DNA of 6,100 nt from an uncultured Candidatus Melainabacteria bacterium (lineage in GTDB: Bacteria; Cyanobacteriota; Vampirovibrionia; Gastranaerophilales; Gastranaerophilaceae): assembly GCA_934700385.1 (NCBI GenBank), contig CAKUXO010000043.1, positions 1 through 6,100 on the forward strand, given 5' to 3'. The position numbers and the translations under genes are program-made. The notes below the pieces were generated by a model. The model was not told the DNA's origin, did not search any database, and was given only the letters and a program-made list of their open reading frames with translations. The stretch's first letter is position 1, and each line of letters begins with the position of its first letter. This document shows positions 1 to 5,883 of this stretch, piece after piece.

Positions 1-26
1 CCCTTGGCGAAGAATGAGCCTTAGGG
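1..26 (+). other. Small hairpin motif at the left window edge
   Basis: CCCT (1-4) can pair with AGGG (23-26), and GGC (6-8) with GCC (18-20), closing a nine-base loop GAAGAATGA. The same inner stem and nearly the same loop occur on the minus strand at 6074-6100 with a different outer stem. The motif may extend to the left outside the window. No reading frame through bases 1-138 looks like a real protein end. Function unknown; it could be one copy of a dispersed hairpin repeat. Confidence 0.35.
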
Positions 27-52
27 AAACGGACACAGAGTGCAAAGTGAAC

Positions 53-69
53 AAAAACTTTAGTTTTTT
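53..69. terminator. Weak A/T hairpin, possible terminator
   Basis: AAAAAC (53-58) and GTTTTT (63-68) form a six-pair stem around TTTA, with one further T at 69. It lies about 70 bases beyond the stop codon of the coiled-coil gene on the minus strand. It would also read as a poor terminator for a plus-strand transcript entering from the left. The stem has a single G-C pair, so termination would be inefficient. Nothing better is visible in 70-138, apart from a five-pair stem at 104-120. Confidence 0.25.
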
Positions 70-138
70 ATAGACAATTTTTTAATCATTTTTGTTTGAT
101 TGGCAAATCTGACTTATTTGTGAAAAATTGAATATTAT

Positions 139-1926
139 TTACGCTTTTAGCTTGCCTTCTTTAGTCGAATAAGCAACATTATTACTATAACCTATAATCT
201 TAAAGAACCCGTCTGCGGCGGAAACAGATTTAATTTTTTCTCTTTCGTCTGAGGCTATGTCCTTATGATAAATGCTGGCAACAAATTGTTGTTGCGATTT
301 ATCTTTATCAGGAAGAAAACATCTTGAATAAAATACATCATAACTTGGCGTAGTGCCACTTCCAGAGGTTCTATTATATTTTTTTTGAATTGTTAAATTA
401 TCAAAATTATTTTTAATTGCATTTCTATAAGTTTTTGTATAGATTTCCTTATCGTCATCTAAAGACTTTGCTGTGCTTGATTTTAGCACGCCGTCTTCAT
501 ATTTAATTGTATATTTATGATTGCCGATGTGTTCAAATTCACCTGTGAATTTTTCATCTGTTCCTTTTAAATATGCAATTTTATTTCTAAATTCAAGGTC
601 ATTCGAGGTGATTTTATCACTTTTTGTTGTTGTTGCTTGTGGAATTGGGATGATTTTTTTCTCATCTGTTTTTGTTTGAATTGGATGAGGTGTTTTTTGT
701 TGAACAGGAATTTTATCATTAAAAGCGATAGTGCCATTAGCCGCTATACTGTCACTTTTCACGGTTTTTTGAGTTTGAGAAAGTTCACTTAGCGCTTTTG
801 TTTTTGTTTCTTCAATTGCATTTTGAGCGCTTTTAGCTGCATTTAACGAAGTTTGATTAATTGTTTCAACGCTTTGAGAAGTGATTTCATCGCTTGCTTT
901 AACTAAAGTTTCCACTCCTTTTAAAATCATTTCATCATTGGTTTCTTGAAGAACATCAGCGCTTTTTGAAGTCACATTTTCACAAGTTCCTTTTAGGGCT
1001 GAATTTGCGTTTTCAACAAGGTTATCAAGCGCTTTGTTCATTTCTTCAAGAGCACTTTGATTTAATTCTTGGGCAGTTTGACCAAGTTTTTCAGTTGTTT
1101 TAGATGTAACTTCATCACCTACTTTTGAAATTTTTTCGCTTGCAACTTTAGAAATATGAAAACCTGTGTTATTAACAACACTTTGGCTGGTATCTGTTAT
1201 TTCTTTAGCAGCGTTTTGAAGGATTGTTTCACTTGATTTAACGCTATCTTGAAGTGCGCTAACTCCTGATTGAACAATGCTTTCTGATGTTGAGCGTATT
1301 GCTAAATTAAGGGTATCTTTTAATTCTTGAGTTGTTTTAGTTAATTCTTGTTGTAAATTTTGCGAAGTTTCGGCGGTCAATTTTTCATTTTGAGATGTAA
1401 TAATTGAAATAATTTCATCTAGTTTTGCTGTAAGTTGAGCTAAATTAGCCGCTTGGTCTTGATAAGTTTTTTCATTTAGATTACTTGCAACGGTTGAAAT
1501 TTTATCTAATGCGCCGCCATAAGCCTTTTCAAGATTTTCAGTTTTAACAATGTTTCTTTGAGCTTGATTAGTAACTAATTCTTGTAAACCTTGAACAGCT
1601 TTTTGTAGGCTCGAAATGTCATCACTTAATTTTTCAAGTGCTTTTTGGGCAACTGCGCTATTTTCAACCTTTTCAGTAATTTGCTCAGCAGTGTTTTCCA
1701 CTATTTTTTGCGCTTCATCAGGTGCTTTTTTACCTGACATTATCATAACACCCGCACAACCTACTGCCCCAAGGGCTAAAAGGCTTCTTGAAAGTTTTTT
1801 AGGTTGCTCAACTGTTTGAGGTGCGCTAACGGTTTGAGGCGCTTTTTGGCTTGCAGCGTCATTTTTAGAGGAAAGCAAAGATTGAATATAATTTACATTA
1901 GCATTTGATATATTTTGTGAAGACAT
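139..1926 (-). CDS. Long coiled-coil protein with one N-terminal hydrophobic segment; function unknown
   Basis: I do not recognise a named family for this 595-residue protein. Residues 1-46 are polar. Residues 49-63 form a short hydrophobic stretch (LLALGAVGCAGVMIM) flanked by KK at 43-44 and KK at 66-67, which fits a single membrane anchor. Cys57 sits in a lipobox-like AVGC context, but is unusually far from the N-terminus for a lipoprotein. Residues about 68-395 are rich in Ala, Glu, Lys, Gln, Ser and Thr, contain no proline, and look like a continuous helical coiled coil. A polar, proline-containing linker (about 405-432) leads to a C-terminal domain (about 442-595). In that domain, residues 452-485 (YLKGTDEKFTGEFEHIG, then KYTIKYEDGVLKSS) resemble MORN/YwqK-type repeats. 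The ATG at 1926 is supported by AGGAG at 1937-1941, ten bases upstream. A surface or envelope-associated structural role is an inference. The reading frame is certain; the function is not. Confidence 0.85.
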   Translation of the reverse strand: MSSQNISNANVNYIQSLLSSKNDAASQKAPQTVSAPQTVEQPKKLSRSLLALGAVGCAGVMIMSGKKAPDEAQKIVENTAEQITEKVENSAVAQKALEKLSDDISSLQKAVQGLQELVTNQAQRNIVKTENLEKAYGGALDKISTVASNLNEKTYQDQAANLAQLTAKLDEIISIITSQNEKLTAETSQNLQQELTKTTQELKDTLNLAIRSTSESIVQSGVSALQDSVKSSETILQNAAKEITDTSQSVVNNTGFHISKVASEKISKVGDEVTSKTTEKLGQTAQELNQSALEEMNKALDNLVENANSALKGTCENVTSKSADVLQETNDEMILKGVETLVKASDEITSQSVETINQTSLNAAKSAQNAIEETKTKALSELSQTQKTVKSDSIAANGTIAFNDKIPVQQKTPHPIQTKTDEKKIIPIPQATTTKSDKITSNDLEFRNKIAYLKGTDEKFTGEFEHIGNHKYTIKYEDGVLKSSTAKSLDDDKEIYTKTYRNAIKNNFDNLTIQKKYNRTSGSGTTPSYDVFYSRCFLPDKDKSQQQFVASIYHKDIASDEREKIKSVSAADGFFKIIGYSNNVAYSTKEGKLKA

Positions 1927-2045
1927 AGCCTAACCACTCCTAGTTTTATTAATCTTTTAAAAAAGAAAAGATTGATAAAATTGCCATGAAGTTTTGAGAA
2001 AAATTAAACATGTTTACAAAATTTTACAAAAATAATTAAGATAAT
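1927..2045 (-). promoter_or_regulatory. Leader and possible promoter region of the coiled-coil gene
   Basis: This gap lies between the clpX terminator and the coiled-coil gene and must hold its promoter if the gene is transcribed on its own. Read on the minus strand, it contains TTTTGTAAA twice at a ten-base step (about 2013-2031). TTGTAA (2024-2029) is followed after 17 bases by TAATTT (2001-2006), a possible but weak -35/-10 pair. Nearer the gene, AATCTTTT and AAAAGATT (1951-1958 and 1966-1973) form an eight-pair hairpin in the leader. The Shine-Dalgarno site AGGAG lies at 1937-1941. The promoter call is weak; the ribosome site is good. Confidence 0.35.
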
Positions 2046-2071
2046 AAAAAACGCCGATTTAATCGGCGTTT
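2046..2071 (-). terminator. Intrinsic terminator of the tig-clpP-clpX operon
   Basis: On the minus strand, AAACGCCGA and TCGGCGTTT (2063-2071 and 2049-2057) form a GC-rich stem of nine pairs (ten with a three-base loop). It ends in a run of six T residues (complement of 2046-2051). It begins only three bases after the clpX stop codon (2075-2077), so it closes the operon tightly and separates it from the coiled-coil gene. Confidence 0.9.
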
Positions 2072-2074
2072 AGT

Positions 2075-3373
2075 TTAAGCAATTTCTTCTCTATGTTTTG
2101 TCGGTAATTGAACCACCTCTGCTTGAGGCTGGAGCTGCTTTTTTTCAACCATCTCCTTAGTAACCGTGAATTCTTTGATATCTTCTTTTGATGGTACATC
2201 ATACATAATATCAAGCATGATTTCTTCAACAATTGATCTTAGAGCACGAGCGCCTGTTTTACGTTTAAGCGCTTCTTTTGCAATTAAATCAATCGCTTCA
2301 TCTTCAAATTTTAACTCAACACCATCCATACCCATTAAACAAGCATATTGTTTAACAATGGCATTTTTTGGTTTTGTTAAAATCATTTTCAAAGTTTTTT
2401 CATCTAGCGGATCAAGAACTGTATAAATTGGAATTCTTCCTATAAATTCAGGAATTAAACCGAATTTAAGAAGATCATCCGGTTGAAGTTTTTTAAGAAT
2501 TTTTGCGCTTTCTCTTTCTTTTTCTTCAACTGACATTGAAGCAGAGCCAAAGCCGATTGAGCTTGTTGAGCCTGCCCTTCTTTCAACGATTTTTTCAAGT
2601 CCAACAAATGCACCACCCACAATAAACAGAATGTTATTTGTGTTGATTTGGATAAATTCTTGATGAGGGTGTTTTCTTCCGCCTTGTGGAGGAACATTTG
2701 CAACTGTGCCTTCAATCATTTTTAATAATGCTTGTTGAACACCTTCGCCTGAAACATCTCTTGTAATAGATGGATTTTCAGATTTTCTTGCAATTTTATC
2801 GATTTCATCGATGTAAATTATTCCTCTTTCGGCTTTTTTAGCGTCATAGTCGGCACTTTGATAAAGTCTTAATAAGATATTTTCAACGTCATCACCAACA
2901 TAGCCGGCTTCTGTTAAAGTTGTAGCGTCTGCCACGGCAAAAGGAACATTTAACATTTTTGCCAAAGTTTGCGCTAAAAGAGTTTTACCAGAACCCGTTG
3001 GACCCACTAATAAGATATTGCTTTTTTGAATTTCAATATCAGATTCAGGGTTTTCCATGTTGTGTGCAATTCTTTTATAATGATTATAAACAGCAACTGC
3101 AAGAACCTTTTTAGCGTCATCTTGACCAACGATGTGCTCATCAAGATATGCTTTAATTTCTTGAGGTTTTGGAATTGACTCTTTTGTGATTTCTTGTTCT
3201 TGCTCTTTTTCTTCCTGTTTGAAATTAAAGAGCTCTTCATCTAAAATTTCGTTGCAAAGCTCGATACATTCATCACAAATACAAACATCAGGACCTGCAA
3301 TTAGTTTTTTAACCTGATCTTGCGTTTTGCCGCAAAATGAACATTTCAAATTAGGATCTGTAGGTTTAGCCAT
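2075..3373 (-). CDS. clpX: ClpX, ATP-dependent unfoldase subunit of the ClpXP protease
   Basis: ClpX is a cytoplasmic AAA+ hexamer that recognises tagged or damaged proteins, unfolds them with ATP, and threads them into ClpP. All hallmarks are visible in the 432 residues. The zinc-binding domain has Cys11, Cys14, Cys33 and Cys36, with an extra Cys31. Walker A is GPTGSGKT (124-131), pore loop 1 is GYVG (157-160), and Walker B is IIYIDEID (185-192). The RKH pore loop is at 233-235. The IGF loop (273-275) docks on ClpP. Arg313 in the EFIGR box is the arginine finger, and the sensor 2 GAR box is at 374-376. Length is normal for the family. The ATG at 3373 is preceded by AAGGG with a six-base spacer. 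The gene starts 15 bases after clpP, so the two are almost certainly co-transcribed and made in step. The ClpX identity is secure. Confidence 0.98.
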   Translation of the reverse strand: MAKPTDPNLKCSFCGKTQDQVKKLIAGPDVCICDECIELCNEILDEELFNFKQEEKEQEQEITKESIPKPQEIKAYLDEHIVGQDDAKKVLAVAVYNHYKRIAHNMENPESDIEIQKSNILLVGPTGSGKTLLAQTLAKMLNVPFAVADATTLTEAGYVGDDVENILLRLYQSADYDAKKAERGIIYIDEIDKIARKSENPSITRDVSGEGVQQALLKMIEGTVANVPPQGGRKHPHQEFIQINTNNILFIVGGAFVGLEKIVERRAGSTSSIGFGSASMSVEEKERESAKILKKLQPDDLLKFGLIPEFIGRIPIYTVLDPLDEKTLKMILTKPKNAIVKQYACLMGMDGVELKFEDEAIDLIAKEALKRKTGARALRSIVEEIMLDIMYDVPSKEDIKEFTVTKEMVEKKQLQPQAEVVQLPTKHREEIA

Positions 3374-3388
3374 TTTATACCCTTTTTA

Positions 3389-3979
3389 CTATTTATTTTC
3401 GTCTAGTGTGATAACTTTGTCTATCATGCCATATTCAACAGCTTCTTCAGCTGTCATGATATAATCTCTATCTGTATCTTTTTCGATTTTTTTCAATGGT
3501 TGCCCTGTATTTGAAGCTAAAATTGAATTTAGAGATTTTTTAATTCTAATGATTTCATTAGCTTGAATTTCGATATCTGTTGCTTGACCTTGAGCACCGC
3601 CTAAAGGTTGGTGGATTAAAACTCTTGAATGTGGAAGGGCTAATCTTTTTCCTTTTGCGCCTGAAGATAACAAGAATGCGCCCATTGAAGCAGCTTGACC
3701 TAAACAAATTGTAGAAACATCTGCTCTAATGTGTTGCATTGTGTCATAAATCGCAAAGCCCGCAGTAACAGAACCCCCTGGGGAATTGATATAAAGCATA
3801 ATATCTTTTTCAGGATTTTCGCTATCTAATAATAACATTTGCGCAACGATTAAATTTGCAACCATATCATCAATCGGAGTGCCAAGAAAGATAATTCTTT
3901 CTCTTAATAATCTTGAGAAAATATCAAAAGATCTTTCTCCACGAGATGATTGTTCTATAACTACAGGAACGAAACTCAT
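3389..3979 (-). CDS. clpP: ClpP, serine protease subunit of ClpXP
   Basis: ClpP forms a barrel of two heptameric rings that degrades proteins delivered by ClpX. The 196 residues have the catalytic triad Ser98 (in GQAASMGAF), His123 (LIHQP) and Asp172 (in TDRDY). They also have the substrate-binding SPGGSVTAG segment (66-74) and the family N-terminus with the SFDIFSRLLRERIIFLG block. The start chosen is the ATG at 3979, giving MSFVPVV, because AAAGGA (3989-3994) sits nine bases upstream. An in-frame TTG at 3997 would add six residues, but it would place the ribosome site inside the coding sequence. The gene lies 25 bases after tig and 15 before clpX. Nothing is missing or truncated. Whether the first residues are removed by self-processing cannot be told from sequence. 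Confidence 0.97.
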   Translation of the reverse strand: MSFVPVVIEQSSRGERSFDIFSRLLRERIIFLGTPIDDMVANLIVAQMLLLDSENPEKDIMLYINSPGGSVTAGFAIYDTMQHIRADVSTICLGQAASMGAFLLSSGAKGKRLALPHSRVLIHQPLGGAQGQATDIEIQANEIIRIKKSLNSILASNTGQPLKKIEKDTDRDYIMTAEEAVEYGMIDKVITLDENK

Positions 3980-4004
3980 ATATTTATATCCTTTCAACTA
4001 TATT

Positions 4005-5291
4005 CTATTTAGCTATGAATTTATTGTTTTCTAGTAAAAACTCGTTTACTTTGTTTGCGCTAACTTGTTGAGAAATAGCGGCAAAAGAATCTGGAGTTTT
4101 TCTTAGTTGTTCAAATAATTGAACAGGTGCCATGCCATACATCGCAGCCATTTGGTTGATGTGGTTCATAACGTCTTTTTGTTCAATTTTTAAATCGATT
4201 TCACGAGCAATTGTTTCAACAATTAAAGAATTTTTAATTCTTCTTTCTGCTTCATCACGGAAACGTGCTTCAACTTTATCTTTGCCTTCCATTTCAACTA
4301 ACTTATCAAAATTAGCACCTTGTTGGCTTGCTGTCATTTTTGCTTCATCCATAATTGCTTGATATTCTCTATCTAGCATTGTATCTTGGATTTTGATTTC
4401 AGTTGTTTCAATGATTTTGTTGAAAATTGCGTCAGATTTTAATCTATCGTTTTGATTTTTAGCAGTTGTTTCAAGATAGTTTTTAATATCTTCTTTTAGA
4501 GCGTCAAGAGTATCTTTTCCGGCTTTTTTAGCTAATTCATCATTAAGTTCAGGTAAAATTCTTTCTTTAACTTCTGAAAGTTTAATTTTGAATTGCGCTT
4601 TTGCGCCTTTAAGTTTTTCTTCGTGATATTCTTCAGGGAAAGTTACATCAATTGTAAATTCTTCACCGGCTGAATGACCAACTAAACCTTCAGCAAACCC
4701 TGGGATGAAGTTTGAATTAGCAAGGTCTAAAGAATAGTTTTTGCCTTCGCCGTGTTCGATTTTTTCATCACCAACAAAGCCTTCAAAATCAAATACAACA
4801 GTATCTTTATCTGTTGCAGCTCTGTCAACTTTTTCAAGTTTTGAAAATCTTCTTTGAGTCATTTCAAGTTCTTTTTCAAGAGCATTTTCTGGGTTTTTGA
4901 ATTCTTGATATTCAACTTCTACATCTTTATAAGCACCCATTTTAACTTCGGGTTTTAATTCAACAGTTGCTTTTAGTTTAAGATCTTGACCTACTTCAAA
5001 TTCCATTGATTCAATTGCAGGACGAAAAGCGATGTTAAGTTTGTTTTCATCGATTGCTTTTTGAAATTCCATTGGGAAAAGTCTATCAACAACTTCGGCT
5101 TTAATTCTGTCTTTGCCTACATATTTTTCAACAACGTTGTTTGGGGCTTTGCCTTTTCTAAAGCCTGCGATGTTAACATGCGCACCATAAGCTCTAAGAG
5201 CTTTGTCATAAGCGTCTTTTGCAACATCTGAAGCGATTGTCATATCTATTGTTGCGATGTTTTTATCATCAATTGTAACTGTATTTGTCAT
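4005..5291 (-). CDS. tig: Trigger factor, ribosome-associated chaperone and prolyl isomerase
   Basis: Trigger factor binds near the ribosomal exit tunnel, shields nascent chains, and has peptidyl-prolyl isomerase activity. The 428 residues show the three standard parts. The N-terminal ribosome-binding domain carries the signature GFRKGKAP (43-50). An FKBP-like isomerase domain lies at about 155-245, including VVFDFEGF and the FIPGFAEGLVG block. The helical C-terminal chaperone domain spans about 250-428. Length is typical. The ATG at 5291 gives MTNTVTIDD, which matches where family members begin. An in-frame TTG at 5303 would add four residues but overlaps the likely ribosome site GAGAGG, just upstream of the ATG. 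The spacing of that site to the ATG is rather short. It is the first gene of the operon; tig beside clpPX is a common arrangement linking folding to degradation. Confidence 0.96.
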   Translation of the reverse strand: MTNTVTIDDKNIATIDMTIASDVAKDAYDKALRAYGAHVNIAGFRKGKAPNNVVEKYVGKDRIKAEVVDRLFPMEFQKAIDENKLNIAFRPAIESMEFEVGQDLKLKATVELKPEVKMGAYKDVEVEYQEFKNPENALEKELEMTQRRFSKLEKVDRAATDKDTVVFDFEGFVGDEKIEHGEGKNYSLDLANSNFIPGFAEGLVGHSAGEEFTIDVTFPEEYHEEKLKGAKAQFKIKLSEVKERILPELNDELAKKAGKDTLDALKEDIKNYLETTAKNQNDRLKSDAIFNKIIETTEIKIQDTMLDREYQAIMDEAKMTASQQGANFDKLVEMEGKDKVEARFRDEAERRIKNSLIVETIAREIDLKIEQKDVMNHINQMAAMYGMAPVQLFEQLRKTPDSFAAISQQVSANKVNEFLLENNKFIAK

Positions 5292-5303
5292 GGCACCTCT
5301 CAA

Positions 5304-5333
5304 TTATAATATATTACTGTTAATATATTATAA
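5304..5333. promoter_or_regulatory. Perfect 13-bp inverted repeat over the tig promoter start region
   Basis: TTATAATATATTA (5304-5316) and TAATATATTATAA (5321-5333) are exact reverse complements separated by CTGT. The right arm includes the predicted -10 box of tig, and the predicted transcription start falls near the centre. The left arm lies just above the tig ribosome site. It could be an operator for a dimeric regulator, or a 5' hairpin in the mRNA. It does not match the CIRCE or CtsR operators known for heat-shock genes. The symmetry is seen directly; the function is inferred. Confidence 0.55.
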
Positions 5334-5357
5334 ACTAAAAATAAAAATCATGGTCAA
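5327..5357 (-). promoter_or_regulatory. Promoter of the tig-clpP-clpX operon
   Basis: Read on the minus strand, TTGACC (5352-5357) is a five-of-six match to the -35 box, and TATAAT (5327-5332) is a perfect -10 box. They are 19 bases apart, somewhat longer than the ideal 17. Transcription would begin near 5320, leaving a leader of about 29 bases before the ATG at 5291. No other pair of boxes in the 147-base divergent gap fits as well. Confidence 0.7.
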
Positions 5358-5385
5358 TATAGAGTATATTTAGTTTATAAATTTA

Positions 5386-5414
5386 TTGCTAAAATTTAAA
5401 AAATAAATTATAAT
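5386..5414 (+). promoter_or_regulatory. Promoter of the rubredoxin gene
   Basis: TTGCTA (5386-5391) and TATAAT (5409-5414) are spaced by exactly 17 bases, a near-ideal housekeeping-sigma promoter. Transcription would start near 5421, giving a leader of about 18 bases. That leader contains the ribosome site TAAGGAG (5426-5432), six bases before the ATG. It is back-to-back with the tig promoter in the same gap. Confidence 0.75.
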
Positions 5415-5438
5415 CGTTTAAAAAATAAGGAGAAAAAA

Positions 5439-5597
5439 ATGGCAAAATTTGAATGTAAAGTTTGCGGATACGTATATGACGAAGAAACAGGCGATTTAGA
5501 CCACGATATTAAAGCAGGCACAAAATTTGACGAATTACCTCAAGATTGGGAATGTCCAATTTGTTTAGTTGGTAAAGATGAGTTTGTTCAAATTTAG
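5439..5597 (+). CDS. Rubredoxin, small one-iron electron carrier
   Basis: This 52-residue cytoplasmic protein holds a single iron atom with four cysteines and passes one electron at a time. In anaerobes the usual partners are oxygen- or superoxide-detoxifying enzymes; the partner here is not in the window. The ligands are Cys6 and Cys9 (CKVCGYVY) and Cys39 and Cys42 (ECPIC), the same positions as in Clostridium pasteurianum rubredoxin. The aromatic core is kept: Tyr11, Tyr13, Phe30, Trp37 and Phe49, with Phe4 in place of the common Tyr. One oddity is Leu43, where nearly all rubredoxins have a glycine after the fourth cysteine. The start is fixed by AAGGAG six bases upstream. It has its own promoter and appears monocistronic. 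The family call is secure. Confidence 0.95.
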   Translation: MAKFECKVCGYVYDEETGDLDHDIKAGTKFDELPQDWECPICLVGKDEFVQI

Positions 5598-5631
5598 ACT
5601 TGATATTTATTTTTGTTTAAAGTATGTTTAT

Positions 5632-5662
5632 GGCATAAGCTGAATTTATTTTGGCTTATGCC
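5632..5662 (+). terminator. Perfect nine-pair hairpin after rubredoxin, possible terminator
   Basis: GGCATAAGC (5632-5640) and GCTTATGCC (5654-5662) pair exactly around a 13-base loop. The following bases TTGCTT are only partly T-rich, so this is an imperfect intrinsic terminator and some readthrough into the downstream structured element and tRNA is possible. It lies 35 bases after the rubredoxin stop. Confidence 0.5.
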
Positions 5663-5664
5663 TT

Positions 5665-5753
5665 GCTTGTAGCTCAGTTGGGCGTTTGATATTTTACGTA
5701 AGTAAAATTCAAACAAATAGAGAAAACGACACTCTACCCAACGTCACTGCAAG
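5665..5753 (+). repeat. Fold-back element made of two inverted copies of the tRNA-Arg 5' half
   Basis: Bases 5665-5681 (GCTTGTAGCTCAGTTGG) are identical to 5773-5789 in the intact tRNA-Arg. The right end (about 5728-5753), read on the minus strand, gives CTTGCAG, then GTTGGGTAGAGTGTC, an imperfect copy of the same tRNA region. The two ends pair as a seven-pair stem (5666-5672 with 5747-5753, one G-U) and, after a 4x4 internal loop, a six-pair stem (5677-5682 with 5737-5742). Inside are a 13-pair hairpin with one bulge and a GTAA loop (5684-5714), and a five-pair hairpin TAGAG/CTCTA (5718-5736). It may be a tRNA remnant, a palindromic repeat, or a structured RNA. No protein-coding frame is evident. 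Confidence 0.6.
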
Positions 5754-5770
5754 ATAAAAATTGAATATGT

Positions 5771-5844
5771 GCGCTTGTAGCTCAGTTGGATAGAGTGTTT
5801 GGCTACGAACCAAAAGGTCGGGGGTTCGAATCCCTCCAAGCGCG
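5771..5844 (+). tRNA. trnR: tRNA-Arg (anticodon ACG)
   Basis: A full cloverleaf can be drawn. The acceptor stem is GCGCTTG (5771-5777) with CAAGCGC (5837-5843), with discriminator G5844. The D-arm is GCTC...GAGT (one G-U pair) with the AGTTGGATA loop. The anticodon stem is TTTGG/CCAAA around CTACGAA, with anticodon ACG at 5805-5807. The variable loop has five bases. The T-arm is GGGGG-TTCGAAT-CCCTC. A34 is expected to be edited to inosine by TadA, so the tRNA would read CGU, CGC and CGA codons. The 3' CCA is not encoded (TATAAT follows), so it must be added by the CCA enzyme. No clear promoter is visible in the 17 bases between the fold-back element and the gene. Confidence 0.97.
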
Positions 5845-5855
5845 TATAATACATT

Positions 5856-5880
5856 AAAGCCTAGTTTATAGGCTTTTTTT
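5856..5880 (+). terminator. Intrinsic terminator of tRNA-Arg
   Basis: AAAGCCTA (5856-5863) pairs exactly with TAGGCTTT (5869-5876) around GTTTA, and the stem runs into seven T residues (5874-5880). It starts 11 bases after the mature tRNA end, as expected for a single-tRNA transcript. Confidence 0.88.
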
Positions 5881-5883
5881 ATT

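Noticed and set aside
2..70. Possible plus-strand protein end (frame 2, ending at the TAG near 70)
   Set aside because: Only about 22 codons are visible. The sequence is low in typical protein character, and the first 26 bases are better explained as a hairpin.
1756..1758. Cys57 of the coiled-coil protein as a lipoprotein cleavage site
   Set aside because: The AVGC context is suggestive, but the cysteine is far from the N-terminus and a plain membrane anchor is simpler. It is not excluded.
1616..1819. Open frame of 67 codons on the plus strand
   Set aside because: It lies antisense within the coiled-coil gene, has no ribosome site of note, and reads as the complement of repetitive helical sequence.
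2166..3240. Open frames on either strand overlapping clpX
   Set aside because: They are out-of-frame readings of a complete, conserved clpX gene.
3980..3997. Six-residue N-terminal extension of ClpP from a TTG start
   Set aside because: It would place the AAAGGA ribosome site inside the coding region, and ClpP proteins begin at the MSFVPVV equivalent.
5292..5303. Four-residue extension of trigger factor from a TTG start
   Set aside because: The extension codons are the likely Shine-Dalgarno sequence for the ATG at 5291.
5304..5333. CIRCE or CtsR heat-shock operator
   Set aside because: The palindrome lacks the CIRCE halves (TTAGCACTC/GAGTGCTAA) and the direct GGTCAAA repeats of CtsR.
5665..5789. 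Attachment-site duplication marking an integrated element at tRNA-Arg
   Set aside because: The 17-base direct repeats enclose only about 90 bases and no integrase. They match the 5' end of the tRNA, whereas integration usually uses the 3' end.
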